Assembly: GCA_029933565.1 (NCBI GenBank) | Contig: JAOZNY010000156.1 | Span: 1-6,927 of the forward strand | Length of the DNA: 6,927 nt | Source: Bacteroidales bacterium | GTDB lineage: Bacteria > Bacteroidota > Bacteroidia > Bacteroidales > F082 | Direction of reading: 5' to 3' | Part shown: positions 1 to 6,924 of the stretch, piece after piece | Position numbering within the stretch: the stretch's first letter is position 1 | How the letters are laid out: every line of letters begins with the position of its first letter | Translations under genes and position numbers: made by a program | Notes under the pieces: model-generated | Databases searched by the model: none | The model's input: the letters and a program-made list of their open reading frames with translations, nothing else | What the model was told of the DNA's origin: nothing

Positions 1-2301
1 TACTGCTATTTGCTCACGTAGGTTTTTGTCATCTTCACGTAATTCACGTTTTTTCTTTGGTGATTTTGAACTGAATAATTTATGCCTTACCTTCTTAAGT
101 TGCTTCTCTAGTTTTTCAACTTCGGTTTTATCAAACAGGCTTAATTGAGTATCTGGCTTATCAATTCCAATAAGTGTATTGGCAGCCACAAATTTGGTTT
201 CAAGGTTGGGCAATGGGCGTATGCCAAAGTTGGCTTTGTTTTTATCAATATTTTGGTCAACAATAAGCGAAATAAAAAAGCGAAGTTTTGAGATTTGTGT
301 GGCTATGGATTGGATGTCCACGCCATAAATGCAGTTTTCAATTAGGAATAGTTTTCGCCCATAATCCAGTTCGTTGTTTTCAAAAGCATCTTCAATATCT
401 TTTATCTGTGCTTTTAATTCTTTAATGCTTTGTTCCCGAAACTTTGCATCATCAATTTCTTCAAGGCTTTCGATGGCGTTGTTCACTTTGTCAATTTGGC
501 GCTGTTTCCATTCGGTGCTTTGTGGGTCAACTTTGTGCAGTACATGCACTATTTTTTGCAAAATACCCATGGGGAAAGCCCCGGAGCCTGCTGCTGGATC
601 AAGTATTTTTGCCTTGTCTAATGCTTTAATAATTTGCTTTTGTATTTTAGGATTGTCTTCAAAGGGGTTTGTTTCGTCAAAAGAAAAGAGTTGATGGAGA
701 TTTTTGTCGAGTTCTTCTTCGGGCAAATCCCAATCTGTAATAGAATTCTTTAAGTAAGCAATTAAACTCTCATCCACCATATAATTTACAATCTCACGAG
801 GCGTGTAAAAAGAGCCGGTTTGTTTTCGTGCTGTTGTTTTGGTTTCAGGATTATAACTTGCCAACAGGTTTTCAAAAACTTTACCCAATAATTCAGGGTC
901 GAGGGCTACATCTTCTTCTATTGGAGTATTTTCGGTAATTGTAAATTTGTAAGATTTAAGTATTTCAAGCAGCCCTCTTGTTTTGGCATTTTTATAAACT
1001 TTTGATTTACTTCCAAAATCATCACTTAAATCCACATCTTCATCCACATCAAAAAACAGATAGTCGGGTACTTCAAGGAAATTATCTGTTCTATCCGAAA
1101 AACCATCGGTATAAATAATGATGTCGCCACCTTGTTTGCCTTTTTTGTAAGGGTGCGGTTTGTCTAAGCACTCAAAAAGTCCACCGTTCATAAATGGAAC
1201 AACATCTTCCATCAGGTTTACAAAATATTCGGGGTTTTTAAAATAGGATTCATAACGCATCAAATTGGTTACATTCTGATGTTGCTTGTCGTTTCTGAAA
1301 CTTCGTTTGCCCATTTCCTGATTAAGCGTTGCAAAAAACAGATTTTGCAAAATAGCGCGGTAATATTTACTATTCTGCTTTCCGGTTGCGAAAACACCAT
1401 GTGGCTTTTGAGGAGTGAAATCTTCTAATAACTTATCCGTAATTGTTTCTTCATCAAATATCTCTTCCGGAATCAGTCTCTTTTCTTTAATAAACCAGAT
1501 AAATAAAATGCGTGTAAGCAAACGGATTACATTTTTCCCTTTATGTTCTTTTAGAGCCTCATCAAATTTTTCATCAGTATCAAAATCGAAACGGTTTGGG
1601 GCATTGGGGTACGCAACTTCCTGAATAGCCCAGAAATACCAGTTTTGTAATTCTTTATAGAACTTTTTATTAAGAATACTAACGCTAAAAACTTCTTGCC
1701 AGTAGGCATAGAGTTTTGCAAAGGAATCAATGGCTTTCTTACCAGTAGTTTGAATACGCAATTCATTAATAATATCTTCATGCCCTCTGTGTGGTTTTTC
1801 AATATTAATGTCACGTAATAAAGAAACCTTCCCTGCTTTTTCGCCCTCACGCCATTCCTGTTTGTACTTTAATCTTTCGGTATTGGCAAAGGCAATATAT
1901 TCAGAAATATTATCTCGGTATTTAAAAACCAAAACAACTGGTGTGTAATAAAATTCGCGGTTAAAGGCACGGGAAATCTCAGCCAGTTGCGAACGAGTTG
2001 GAAGCAGGTTGTTTTCTCTTTGATGTAAAGTAATCCCAAAAATTAATACACCATCATAATCCGATTTTATTTTGTCTATAGAAAGGCTTTTGTTTCCTTC
2101 AAAGGCAGCATCGTCCACCATTCCAACAAAATACACATCATCAACTAAGGCGAAAGTACTGTTGCCTTTATAAGTGTCTTTCAGGATTTCTTTTGCTGTT
2201 GTTGGTTCGTCAGCCACATAGTTTACAGGAACTTTAAGTTCGTGAAACAATGCTTTTACAGCATTAAGAAAATCTATTTCTTTGAATAATGTTAGTTTCA
2301 T
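1..2301 (-). CDS. Eco57I-like (COG1002-type) N6-adenine DNA methyltransferase of a restriction-like defence system, 3' end outside window
   Basis: Reading leftward from the ATG at 2301-2299, the frame stays open for 767 codons to the window edge, so the C-terminus is missing. The catalytic fold is seen directly: GSFYTPREIV (residues 496-505, motif X), DPAAGSGAF (568-576, the SAM-binding motif I), GVDIQSIA (660-667, the motif II acidic-strand region) and NTLIGI (708-713, near motif III). This order is typical of gamma-class N6-adenine methylases in type IIG/Eco57I-like enzymes. The catalytic NPPY motif should lie beyond the left edge. Residues 1-330 resemble the N-terminal region of large COG1002 methylases, including a helical part with FIWFIKEKRLIP (267-278). 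I see no convincing PD-(D/E)xK nuclease site in it, so this may be a methylase only, with cleavage supplied by a partner such as the HKD-helicase. Its ATG overlaps the TGA of the abi gene (ATGA, 2298-2301), implying coupled translation in one operon. Family assignment is firm; target site and system name are not determined. Confidence 0.95.
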   Translation of the reverse strand, partial: MKLTLFKEIDFLNAVKALFHELKVPVNYVADEPTTAKEILKDTYKGNSTFALVDDVYFVGMVDDAAFEGNKSLSIDKIKSDYDGVLIFGITLHQRENNLLPTRSQLAEISRAFNREFYYTPVVLVFKYRDNISEYIAFANTERLKYKQEWREGEKAGKVSLLRDINIEKPHRGHEDIINELRIQTTGKKAIDSFAKLYAYWQEVFSVSILNKKFYKELQNWYFWAIQEVAYPNAPNRFDFDTDEKFDEALKEHKGKNVIRLLTRILFIWFIKEKRLIPEEIFDEETITDKLLEDFTPQKPHGVFATGKQNSKYYRAILQNLFFATLNQEMGKRSFRNDKQHQNVTNLMRYESYFKNPEYFVNLMEDVVPFMNGGLFECLDKPHPYKKGKQGGDIIIYTDGFSDRTDNFLEVPDYLFFDVDEDVDLSDDFGSKSKVYKNAKTRGLLEILKSYKFTITENTPIEEDVALDPELLGKVFENLLASYNPETKTTARKQTGSFYTPREIVNYMVDESLIAYLKNSITDWDLPEEELDKNLHQLFSFDETNPFEDNPKIQKQIIKALDKAKILDPAAGSGAFPMGILQKIVHVLHKVDPQSTEWKQRQIDKVNNAIESLEEIDDAKFREQSIKELKAQIKDIEDAFENNELDYGRKLFLIENCIYGVDIQSIATQISKLRFFISLIVDQNIDKNKANFGIRPLPNLETKFVAANTLIGIDKPDTQLSLFDKTEVEKLEKQLKKVRHKLFSSKSPKKKRELREDDKNLREQIAV

Positions 2302-3212
2302 AATTTATCGGTTTTATTCGACCAAAGTTGTTCTTTTTCCCATTCGTCGGGGAATCCCATTTGCCATAAAGGAATACCAGGATATTGTGCAATAAGGGTT
2401 TTTAGTTTGTCTTTAAAATGATTATGGGGGATGATTGTATTTAGTAAAAACAATATGCTACTTAAAGCAAGGTACATTTTACCATGAGGAAAGTTGGTGT
2501 TTGACAGCCAAGTACTATTAGTTACTTTAGGTAGTTTCATACTTGCTGGAAGTTCTCTATTCCAGAGACGACTATGATGAGCACAGATATTGCGAATAAC
2601 AGAAAGTGAGTGCATCCAACTTTCAAGTATTTTTGGATGACCAAGATTAAACTTTTTTACAATTATTTTTTTCTCAGGACTAATTTGCAGGTTCTCATAA
2701 ATTTTTGACAATAAGCCTAAACTTGTTATTTCCATGGTCATCCATGCCGGAGGGCGTTTGGGGTTGGAATAGGTTTTATTGTAGTGTTTAATAAACACTT
2801 CATTCGACCTTCTTAATTCTTTGTCAATAAGTTTAATGTCACGATTGTAAAAGTACTGTTTCCGATATAAACTTTCATTTTCATACCAATTGCTTCCATT
2901 CTTAACTGAATAATGATAAACAATCTGTGTTCGGAAAGCAATTTCAATGCGCTCAATGGCATCAAAAACCAACAGTCTTAATTTGCGATCAAAAAGATAA
3001 GTTTGTAAAACCTTATCAAATGTAATACCTGGATAAAAAGGATGCTCAGGATTTGTGTTATTCTGATAAGTATAAGTGTATGCACGAAGTCGGTAAAGAC
3101 TAATAAACGAAAGGTAACGAGAAGCCCTTTCTTCGTCTTCAATAATAAGCCCTCTGTCTTTTAATGTCTGGATTTGCTGGGCTATTGTTAAGGGTGGTTT
3201 AGTATATTTCAT
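2298..3212 (-). CDS. Abi_2 family (AbiD/AbiF-like) abortive infection protein, predicted HEPN RNase toxin
   Basis: This is a 304-residue protein from the ATG at 3212-3210. It has the family hallmarks: an opening MKYTKPPLTIAQQIQTL, the tract PPAWMTMEITSLGLL (154-168), and RNICAHHSRLWNRE (207-220). The last contains R207-x4-H212, the HEPN-type catalytic arginine-histidine pair; a second R94-x5-H100 may be a helper or a structural pair. Abi_2 proteins are about 300 residues, so this one is full length. HEPN proteins of this group are thought to cut RNA and arrest the infected cell. The frame is open further upstream to a TTG at 3272, but I prefer the ATG: family members begin with this kind of sequence, a GGGG tract lies at 3215-3218, and the extra 20 codons would cover the structured leader. 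The gene has its own upstream promoter, and its stop overlaps the start of the methyltransferase. Cytoplasmic; no signal peptide or membrane segment is seen. Substrate and trigger are unknown. Confidence 0.93.
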   Translation of the reverse strand: MKYTKPPLTIAQQIQTLKDRGLIIEDEERASRYLSFISLYRLRAYTYTYQNNTNPEHPFYPGITFDKVLQTYLFDRKLRLLVFDAIERIEIAFRTQIVYHYSVKNGSNWYENESLYRKQYFYNRDIKLIDKELRRSNEVFIKHYNKTYSNPKRPPAWMTMEITSLGLLSKIYENLQISPEKKIIVKKFNLGHPKILESWMHSLSVIRNICAHHSRLWNRELPASMKLPKVTNSTWLSNTNFPHGKMYLALSSILFLLNTIIPHNHFKDKLKTLIAQYPGIPLWQMGFPDEWEKEQLWSNKTDKL

Positions 3213-3222
3213 AGCCCCATAT

Positions 3223-3277
3223 AAAAAAAGAAAACCTGCCCGGGTGCGCTGATCTAACGAGAAGCGTGGCAAGTCTT
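3223..3277 (-). terminator. Possible intrinsic terminator or attenuator in the abi leader
   Basis: The outer stem of the leader fold ends directly in TTTTCTTTTTTT (3234-3223), the layout of a rho-independent terminator. The stem is interrupted by the inner hairpin and a CACCCG internal loop, so it is less compact than a textbook terminator. If it works, most transcripts from the promoter would end about ten bases before the abi ATG, and the toxin and methyltransferase would be made by read-through. Confidence 0.45.
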
Positions 3278-3281
3278 ATTG
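3223..3281 (-). ncRNA. Candidate structured leader RNA upstream of the abi gene
   Basis: The predicted transcript start is followed by a compact fold. The outer stem pairs AAGACTTGCC (3277-3268) with GGCAGGTTTT (3240-3231): ten pairs, two of them G-U. Inside it, CGCT (3266-3263) pairs with AGCG (3250-3247), and TCT (3262-3260) pairs with AGA (3255-3253) around a CGTT tetraloop, with a two-base bulge. The 3' side continues as a U-rich run to 3223. AbiF-family genes are known to be accompanied by a conserved small RNA, proposed to act as an RNA antitoxin, so position and shape fit that role. I folded this by eye and did not match it to a covariance model. Alternatives are a simple attenuator or an ordinary untranslated leader. 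Confidence 0.5.
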
Positions 3282-3285
3282 TTTG

Positions 3286-3315
3286 CAAAGATAGTATCAT
3301 ATTTGATATTGTCAA
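3286..3315 (-). promoter_or_regulatory. Bacteroidota-type promoter for the abi-methyltransferase unit
   Basis: On the minus strand, a TTG at 3315-3313 (within TTGACA) is followed by 19 bases and then TATCTTTG at 3293-3286. This fits the Bacteroidota housekeeping sigma consensus of TTG near -33 and TAnnTTTG near -7, with normal spacing. Transcription should start near 3280-3283, about 70 bases before the abi ATG. The promoter lies just after the helicase stop codon, so abi and the methyltransferase can be transcribed independently of the helicase. Confidence 0.75.
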
Positions 3316-3317
3316 CA
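3294..3317 (-). promoter_or_regulatory. Operator-like imperfect inverted repeat inside the abi promoter
   Basis: Between the -33 and -7 elements the minus strand carries TATCA-AATA-TGATA. The repeat extends outward to GACAATATCA / TGATACTATC, in which 8 of 10 positions pair symmetrically. It spans about 3290-3313, so it covers most of the promoter spacer and touches both elements. A dimeric repressor bound here would block RNA polymerase. No regulator gene is visible in the window, and AT-rich DNA gives such symmetry by chance fairly often, so this is a weak call. The listed span is approximate. Confidence 0.3.
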
Positions 3318-3336
3318 TTTTATTCGTAATTATCTT

Positions 3337-6300
3337 CTAATTAACTAAAAACCAGGTAATCAAATCAAAGTTATCCAATTGATATTTTTCGCTGGTTTTT
3401 ATATTTTGTTTCACACGTTCAATTGCTCCCTTATCTCCTTTACGCAGTTTTGAAAGTAAATCTGTTGCTTCTTTTCCCATTTTCTTTTCAATAGTTCCAT
3501 CTTCCTGCTCCTCTTCTTCAACTGCTTGCGCTTGTATCCATTTGTTAATAGTATCTACTAAACCCTTAATTGCTTTTTCCTCTCCTTTATCAATACTATC
3601 TGGAACAGACCTTTCTTTTTCTTTATGAAAAGTTAAGGCATCAAGTACTTCTTTTTGATTCAACAAAACAGGGTTTCCGTCTTTATTGATATAAATAAGA
3701 TTATAGTTTTGATAATTGTAGTTAGTTGTTTTAGGAGGCTTTGCTGGATATCCTAAAAGGGCAATAATGCCAGGCTTACTGCAAATTTCCTTTTCAGCAA
3801 TAAAACCCGTATAAACACCATTGGGCATTTTTTCATATTTCTTTTGCTGCTCACTTAATTCAGCCAAAAGATCCTGCCTGTATTTCTCGAGTGAAAGATC
3901 ATCGAAGCCTAAGCCTTGTTCACTAACTTCAATATCATCCCATGAAGTTTGCATTTGCTCCATCATTCTGGCTTTCATCTTATTTTCAAGATTTTCATCA
4001 TCAGCCATTTCTTTGAATGTATCTGAGAATTCCAATTGCACTTCTGAGCCTGCTAATTTCATTGCAGCCATTCTGTGTTCAATTCTACCTTGCAAATTCA
4101 AATAAGAATTAATATTATTTGATGGCCAGAAGTTAATGCCAAATATTTTTTTGTTGGGAGAACCCAATCGGTCAATACGACCCATTCTTTGAATAATTCT
4201 AACCGGATTCCAATGAATATCATAATTAACGACCATGTCAGCATCCTGCAAGTTTTGTCCTTCACTTAAAGCGTCAGTTGCAATTAAAATATCAATTGGG
4301 CTTTGAATTTTTTGATACGTTTTTTCATCATTAGTTGCAATCCAGTTTATCCATTCTTCGTATTGCTCTTTTTCCGAAAGGAATTCTGAACTAGGTTCAA
4401 ATGCCCATTCTTTTTCTTTGAACAACTTCGTATACGGGGTAAATCTTTCAAGTATGGGTTCAAAGTTCTTATGTTCAACGTCTGAGTCATCTGTTTTTGA
4501 TCCTGTTCCACTAACCACAGCAATCTTGTTAAATCCTCTTAGTTTAAGTTGTTCAAACAAATATTCGGCAGTATCCCTGTAAACAGTAAAAATCACAAGT
4601 TTCTGATTATTATCATTTGTGCCTGATTTTCGTTTGGTAATAATCCTTTCAATTAATACTTCCAGTTTGTCGTCAGAACTCTTATGGTTATTGGGTCTGA
4701 TTGTTTCCTTTTCCAGTTCGCTGGCAAAACGTTTCATATTCACCAAAAGATTATCAAGCGCGTCGATGTCTTTCTTTAAATCCTTTTTATATGAATTAAG
4801 ATTTCCGGCATCATCAATATCTGATAAGTTGATTTTACGTTTTTTACCAAGTGTAAATTCTTCAATTACATCTTCTAAGTCATCTCCTTCAAAAATATTA
4901 TCATCAACGTCATCATTTAATTCCTTAATATCCCTGTTTTCTTCATAGGCTTTAATTCTGTTAAGAGCATTTTGATGATGATTTAATATTTTACCAACAG
5001 TTGACTGGAATGAAAACCATGATGATTCCAATCTTTTAACCAGTAAAATATACATCATTTTTACCAAGAACTTGTCTCGCTGAACTTCGTCTTCAATAAC
5101 AGACATTTCAGATTTGCCTTTCCTTTTTGCCTTTTGCCGGTCTCTTTTTTCTTTAAAGGATTCTGCATAAAAAGCAGGCTGATATCCAGACAACATGGGA
5201 GGGAAATGATCAAAAAGTTCTTCGAAACTTTCAAAGTTCCCCAACTCCTTTGGTGTAACAAATATATTATCGGGCTTTGCCTTTAAAGGAAAATCTAACC
5301 CGATTTGCTGTCCTTCAATCATTGAACGGGTACGTGCTACTGTAAGCGAATCGGTAAGAGTAAAGAAGTTGGAAGGCAGTTTTTTGATAAACTCTCCAAT
5401 TCTTGGATTTGTTTCCTCTCGCCAATCATTAAAGGCTTTTTGGGCAGAACGAAAGGTATAATCAATATTTCTGATACCCAGCGATTCTTCAAACCCATGA
5501 ACATCACCCTGCACCATAAGTTTAAATTGGTTTCTTATATCATTTAAAGAGTTGTTAATTGGTGTTGCCGAAAGCATTAGCACTTTTACATCTTCGTTCT
5601 TCTTTAGTATTTCATCAACAAAAAACTTATACCTTTTTGATTTATCATTTCTCAGGTTATGACTCTCATCGATAACAATCAATTTGGGTTTATCATTAAT
5701 AAACAATGTATCTGAAAGTTCCTCTTGATATTTCTCCTTGTCCATTCGTTCATATACCAGATCTGTATGGAATCTTATAAAAAACTCCAGTTTATCAGCT
5801 TCAAATTTTGAATCGTGGTTTTTTCTGTAACGGTTCCAGTTATGTTGAAGTTTCTTCGGGCAAAGCAATATTATTTCTCTACCTTGTAGTTGGAAAAACT
5901 TCATAACAGCCAATGCGCTCCATGTTTTACCAAGGCCAACCGCATCGGCAAGAATTGCCCCATTATACTTTTGGAGCATTTTTATTAAACTCAAAACACC
6001 TTTCTGTTGAAAGTCGTAAAGAGTATTAAAAACTACTGAATTTTCAAGTCTGCCAACTTGTTTTGCGAAATTAGGGTCGTTTTGATCATCTAAAATCTGA
6101 CTACCAAATAGTTCAAAAAGTACTTTATAATAAAGTTCTTTTGGAGTATATTTTACAAAGATCCTTTCGATTTCTTCTATTAAATATTGCTTGAATGGCT
6201 TTGTGTATTTCTTGCCATTATCATCTGTTATTGTTTTATCTTTATGTGCCTGAGGTTTCTTCCATAAATCATTAAACCATAAAGCAAGTTCTTTGTATTG

Positions 6301-6780
6301 ATGGTTGTTGCCTGTCTCAGCAATATTAAGTTCTATGTTATTTGTAATCTTTAATCCAATACCTGCCTCTGTTAAATTTGAACTCCCGGATATAAAATAG
6401 ATATCTCGATCATCATTGTTCTTGGGTTTAAATAAATATGCTTTAGCATGACAAAAATTCGGTTCTAATGTTTTGGCTTCTACCTTCTCAAGTTTTAAAA
6501 ACCTAACTGCTTCTTGAGCAAGTTTGTTTAGGTTTAATGCAGCCTCAATAGTTATATTCTCATTCAATAAGTCAAGTGCTCTGTCATTTACTGCATCAAC
6601 GTTTACAATATCACCAAGCACAAATCTGAAATGATTTATCTTTTCATTAACCCTAAAAGAAAGATATGCAAGAGCCCCAACTGTAAAATATCCGGTAACA
6701 ATATCAAATGTTCCCTCTTCGGTATATTTAGAAATCCACTCATGGACTTTTAGATTTTCATTTTCGTTATCAAGTATCAT
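3337..6780 (-). CDS. Phospholipase D-like (HKD) nuclease fused to SNF2/HepA-type superfamily 2 helicase
   Basis: This 1147-residue protein has two clear parts. Residues about 10-175 form a PLD-like domain with one HKD motif: H111-A-K113, then GSSNLTEAGIG (132-142) and a downstream E150. A single motif suggests an active site formed by dimerisation, as in other PLD-family nucleases. Residues about 250-900 form a SNF2-type ATPase: Walker A DAVGLGKT (279-286), DESH Walker B (371-374), SATP motif III (404-407), the second lobe opening with KLVIFTVYRD (727-736), motif V ATDALSEGQNLQDAD (834-848) and motif VI QRMGRIDRLG (864-873). The lobes are split by a long linker with a basic stretch (543-557) and a very acidic stretch (622-642). 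The C-terminal 250 residues are charged and not recognised. The likely role is an ATP-driven DNA translocase that delivers a nuclease to foreign DNA, working with the methylase downstream. The fusion parallels the separate PLD (DrmC) and SNF2 (DrmD) proteins of class 1 DISARM, but I cannot say it belongs there. The ATG at 6780-6778 has no Shine-Dalgarno, normal for Bacteroidota. Confidence 0.96.
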   Translation of the reverse strand: MILDNENENLKVHEWISKYTEEGTFDIVTGYFTVGALAYLSFRVNEKINHFRFVLGDIVNVDAVNDRALDLLNENITIEAALNLNKLAQEAVRFLKLEKVEAKTLEPNFCHAKAYLFKPKNNDDRDIYFISGSSNLTEAGIGLKITNNIELNIAETGNNHQYKELALWFNDLWKKPQAHKDKTITDDNGKKYTKPFKQYLIEEIERIFVKYTPKELYYKVLFELFGSQILDDQNDPNFAKQVGRLENSVVFNTLYDFQQKGVLSLIKMLQKYNGAILADAVGLGKTWSALAVMKFFQLQGREIILLCPKKLQHNWNRYRKNHDSKFEADKLEFFIRFHTDLVYERMDKEKYQEELSDTLFINDKPKLIVIDESHNLRNDKSKRYKFFVDEILKKNEDVKVLMLSATPINNSLNDIRNQFKLMVQGDVHGFEESLGIRNIDYTFRSAQKAFNDWREETNPRIGEFIKKLPSNFFTLTDSLTVARTRSMIEGQQIGLDFPLKAKPDNIFVTPKELGNFESFEELFDHFPPMLSGYQPAFYAESFKEKRDRQKAKRKGKSEMSVIEDEVQRDKFLVKMMYILLVKRLESSWFSFQSTVGKILNHHQNALNRIKAYEENRDIKELNDDVDDNIFEGDDLEDVIEEFTLGKKRKINLSDIDDAGNLNSYKKDLKKDIDALDNLLVNMKRFASELEKETIRPNNHKSSDDKLEVLIERIITKRKSGTNDNNQKLVIFTVYRDTAEYLFEQLKLRGFNKIAVVSGTGSKTDDSDVEHKNFEPILERFTPYTKLFKEKEWAFEPSSEFLSEKEQYEEWINWIATNDEKTYQKIQSPIDILIATDALSEGQNLQDADMVVNYDIHWNPVRIIQRMGRIDRLGSPNKKIFGINFWPSNNINSYLNLQGRIEHRMAAMKLAGSEVQLEFSDTFKEMADDENLENKMKARMMEQMQTSWDDIEVSEQGLGFDDLSLEKYRQDLLAELSEQQKKYEKMPNGVYTGFIAEKEICSKPGIIALLGYPAKPPKTTNYNYQNYNLIYINKDGNPVLLNQKEVLDALTFHKEKERSVPDSIDKGEEKAIKGLVDTINKWIQAQAVEEEEQEDGTIEKKMGKEATDLLSKLRKGDKGAIERVKQNIKTSEKYQLDNFDLITWFLVN

Positions 6781-6812
6781 TATTAATCTGAATCAGTAGG
6801 TTTTTATTTTCT

Positions 6813-6820
6813 CAAAAATA
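6813..6820 (-). promoter_or_regulatory. Possible -7 promoter element for the helicase gene
   Basis: TATTTTTG at 6820-6813 on the minus strand matches TAnnTTTG exactly and lies 32 bases before the helicase ATG, giving a predicted leader of roughly 25-30 bases. No TTG is found 19-20 bases upstream, where the sequence is an A-run. A terminator lies just upstream, so a promoter is needed in this 76-base interval. The sequence is very AT-rich, so the match could be by chance. Confidence 0.4.
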
Positions 6821-6856
6821 ATGAAATATGTAATTACTTTTTTTAATCCCCCGAAC

Positions 6857-6878
6857 AAAAAAAGGGGCAAGACCCCTT
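6857..6878 (-). terminator. Rho-independent terminator of the gene upstream of the helicase
   Basis: On the minus strand AAGGGG (6878-6873), loop TCTTG, then CCCC followed by seven T (6867-6857) forms a short stem, extended by A-T pairs with the first Ts, and a T-tract. The T-tract exists only in the leftward direction, so it ends transcription coming from beyond the right edge and makes the helicase the start of a new unit. Confidence 0.85.
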
Positions 6879-6924
6879 AATACTAAGAAAGTATTTGCTG
6901 TTCAAGTTCATAAATCTTAGTATT
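6879..6924. repeat. Perfect 10-bp inverted repeat beside the terminator
   Basis: AATACTAAGA at 6879-6888 and its exact complement TCTTAGTATT at 6915-6924 are separated by 26 bases. They enclose most of the short open frame at the window edge and abut the terminator stem. The pairing stops after ten bases on both sides. It could be an RNA hairpin at a gene end, a protein or recombinase site, or chance in AT-rich DNA. Confidence 0.5.

Noticed and set aside
374..694. Plus-strand open frame of 106 codons, with two overlapping shorter ones in the same area
   Set aside because: It lies antisense to the methyltransferase, across motif I. Its protein is rich in S, C and F, as expected from reading a coding strand backwards, and has no recognisable domain.
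1551..1850. Minus-strand frame of 99 codons
   Set aside because: It is an out-of-frame reading of the methyltransferase, whose frame is uninterrupted here and family-like.
3213..3272. Twenty-codon N-terminal extension of the Abi protein from a TTG at 3272
   Set aside because: The frame is open, but it begins at TTG, covers the structured leader, and adds residues before the typical MKYTKPPLT start. The ATG at 3212 is more likely, although an extended form cannot be excluded.
3294..3315. Canonical sigma-70 promoter with TTGACA and TATGAT
   Set aside because: TATGAT lies only eight bases after TTGACA, too close for a -35/-10 pair. The TTG to TATCTTTG spacing fits the Bacteroidota type instead.
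3317..3342. Possible terminator between the helicase stop and the abi promoter
   Set aside because: No stable GC stem with a T-tract is present, so helicase transcripts may read through into the abi unit.
4619..4948. Plus-strand frame of 109 codons rich in serine, and a similar one at 3821-4105
   Set aside because: Both are antisense to conserved helicase coding sequence. The serine and leucine bias comes from the complementary strand of lysine, aspartate and glutamate codons.
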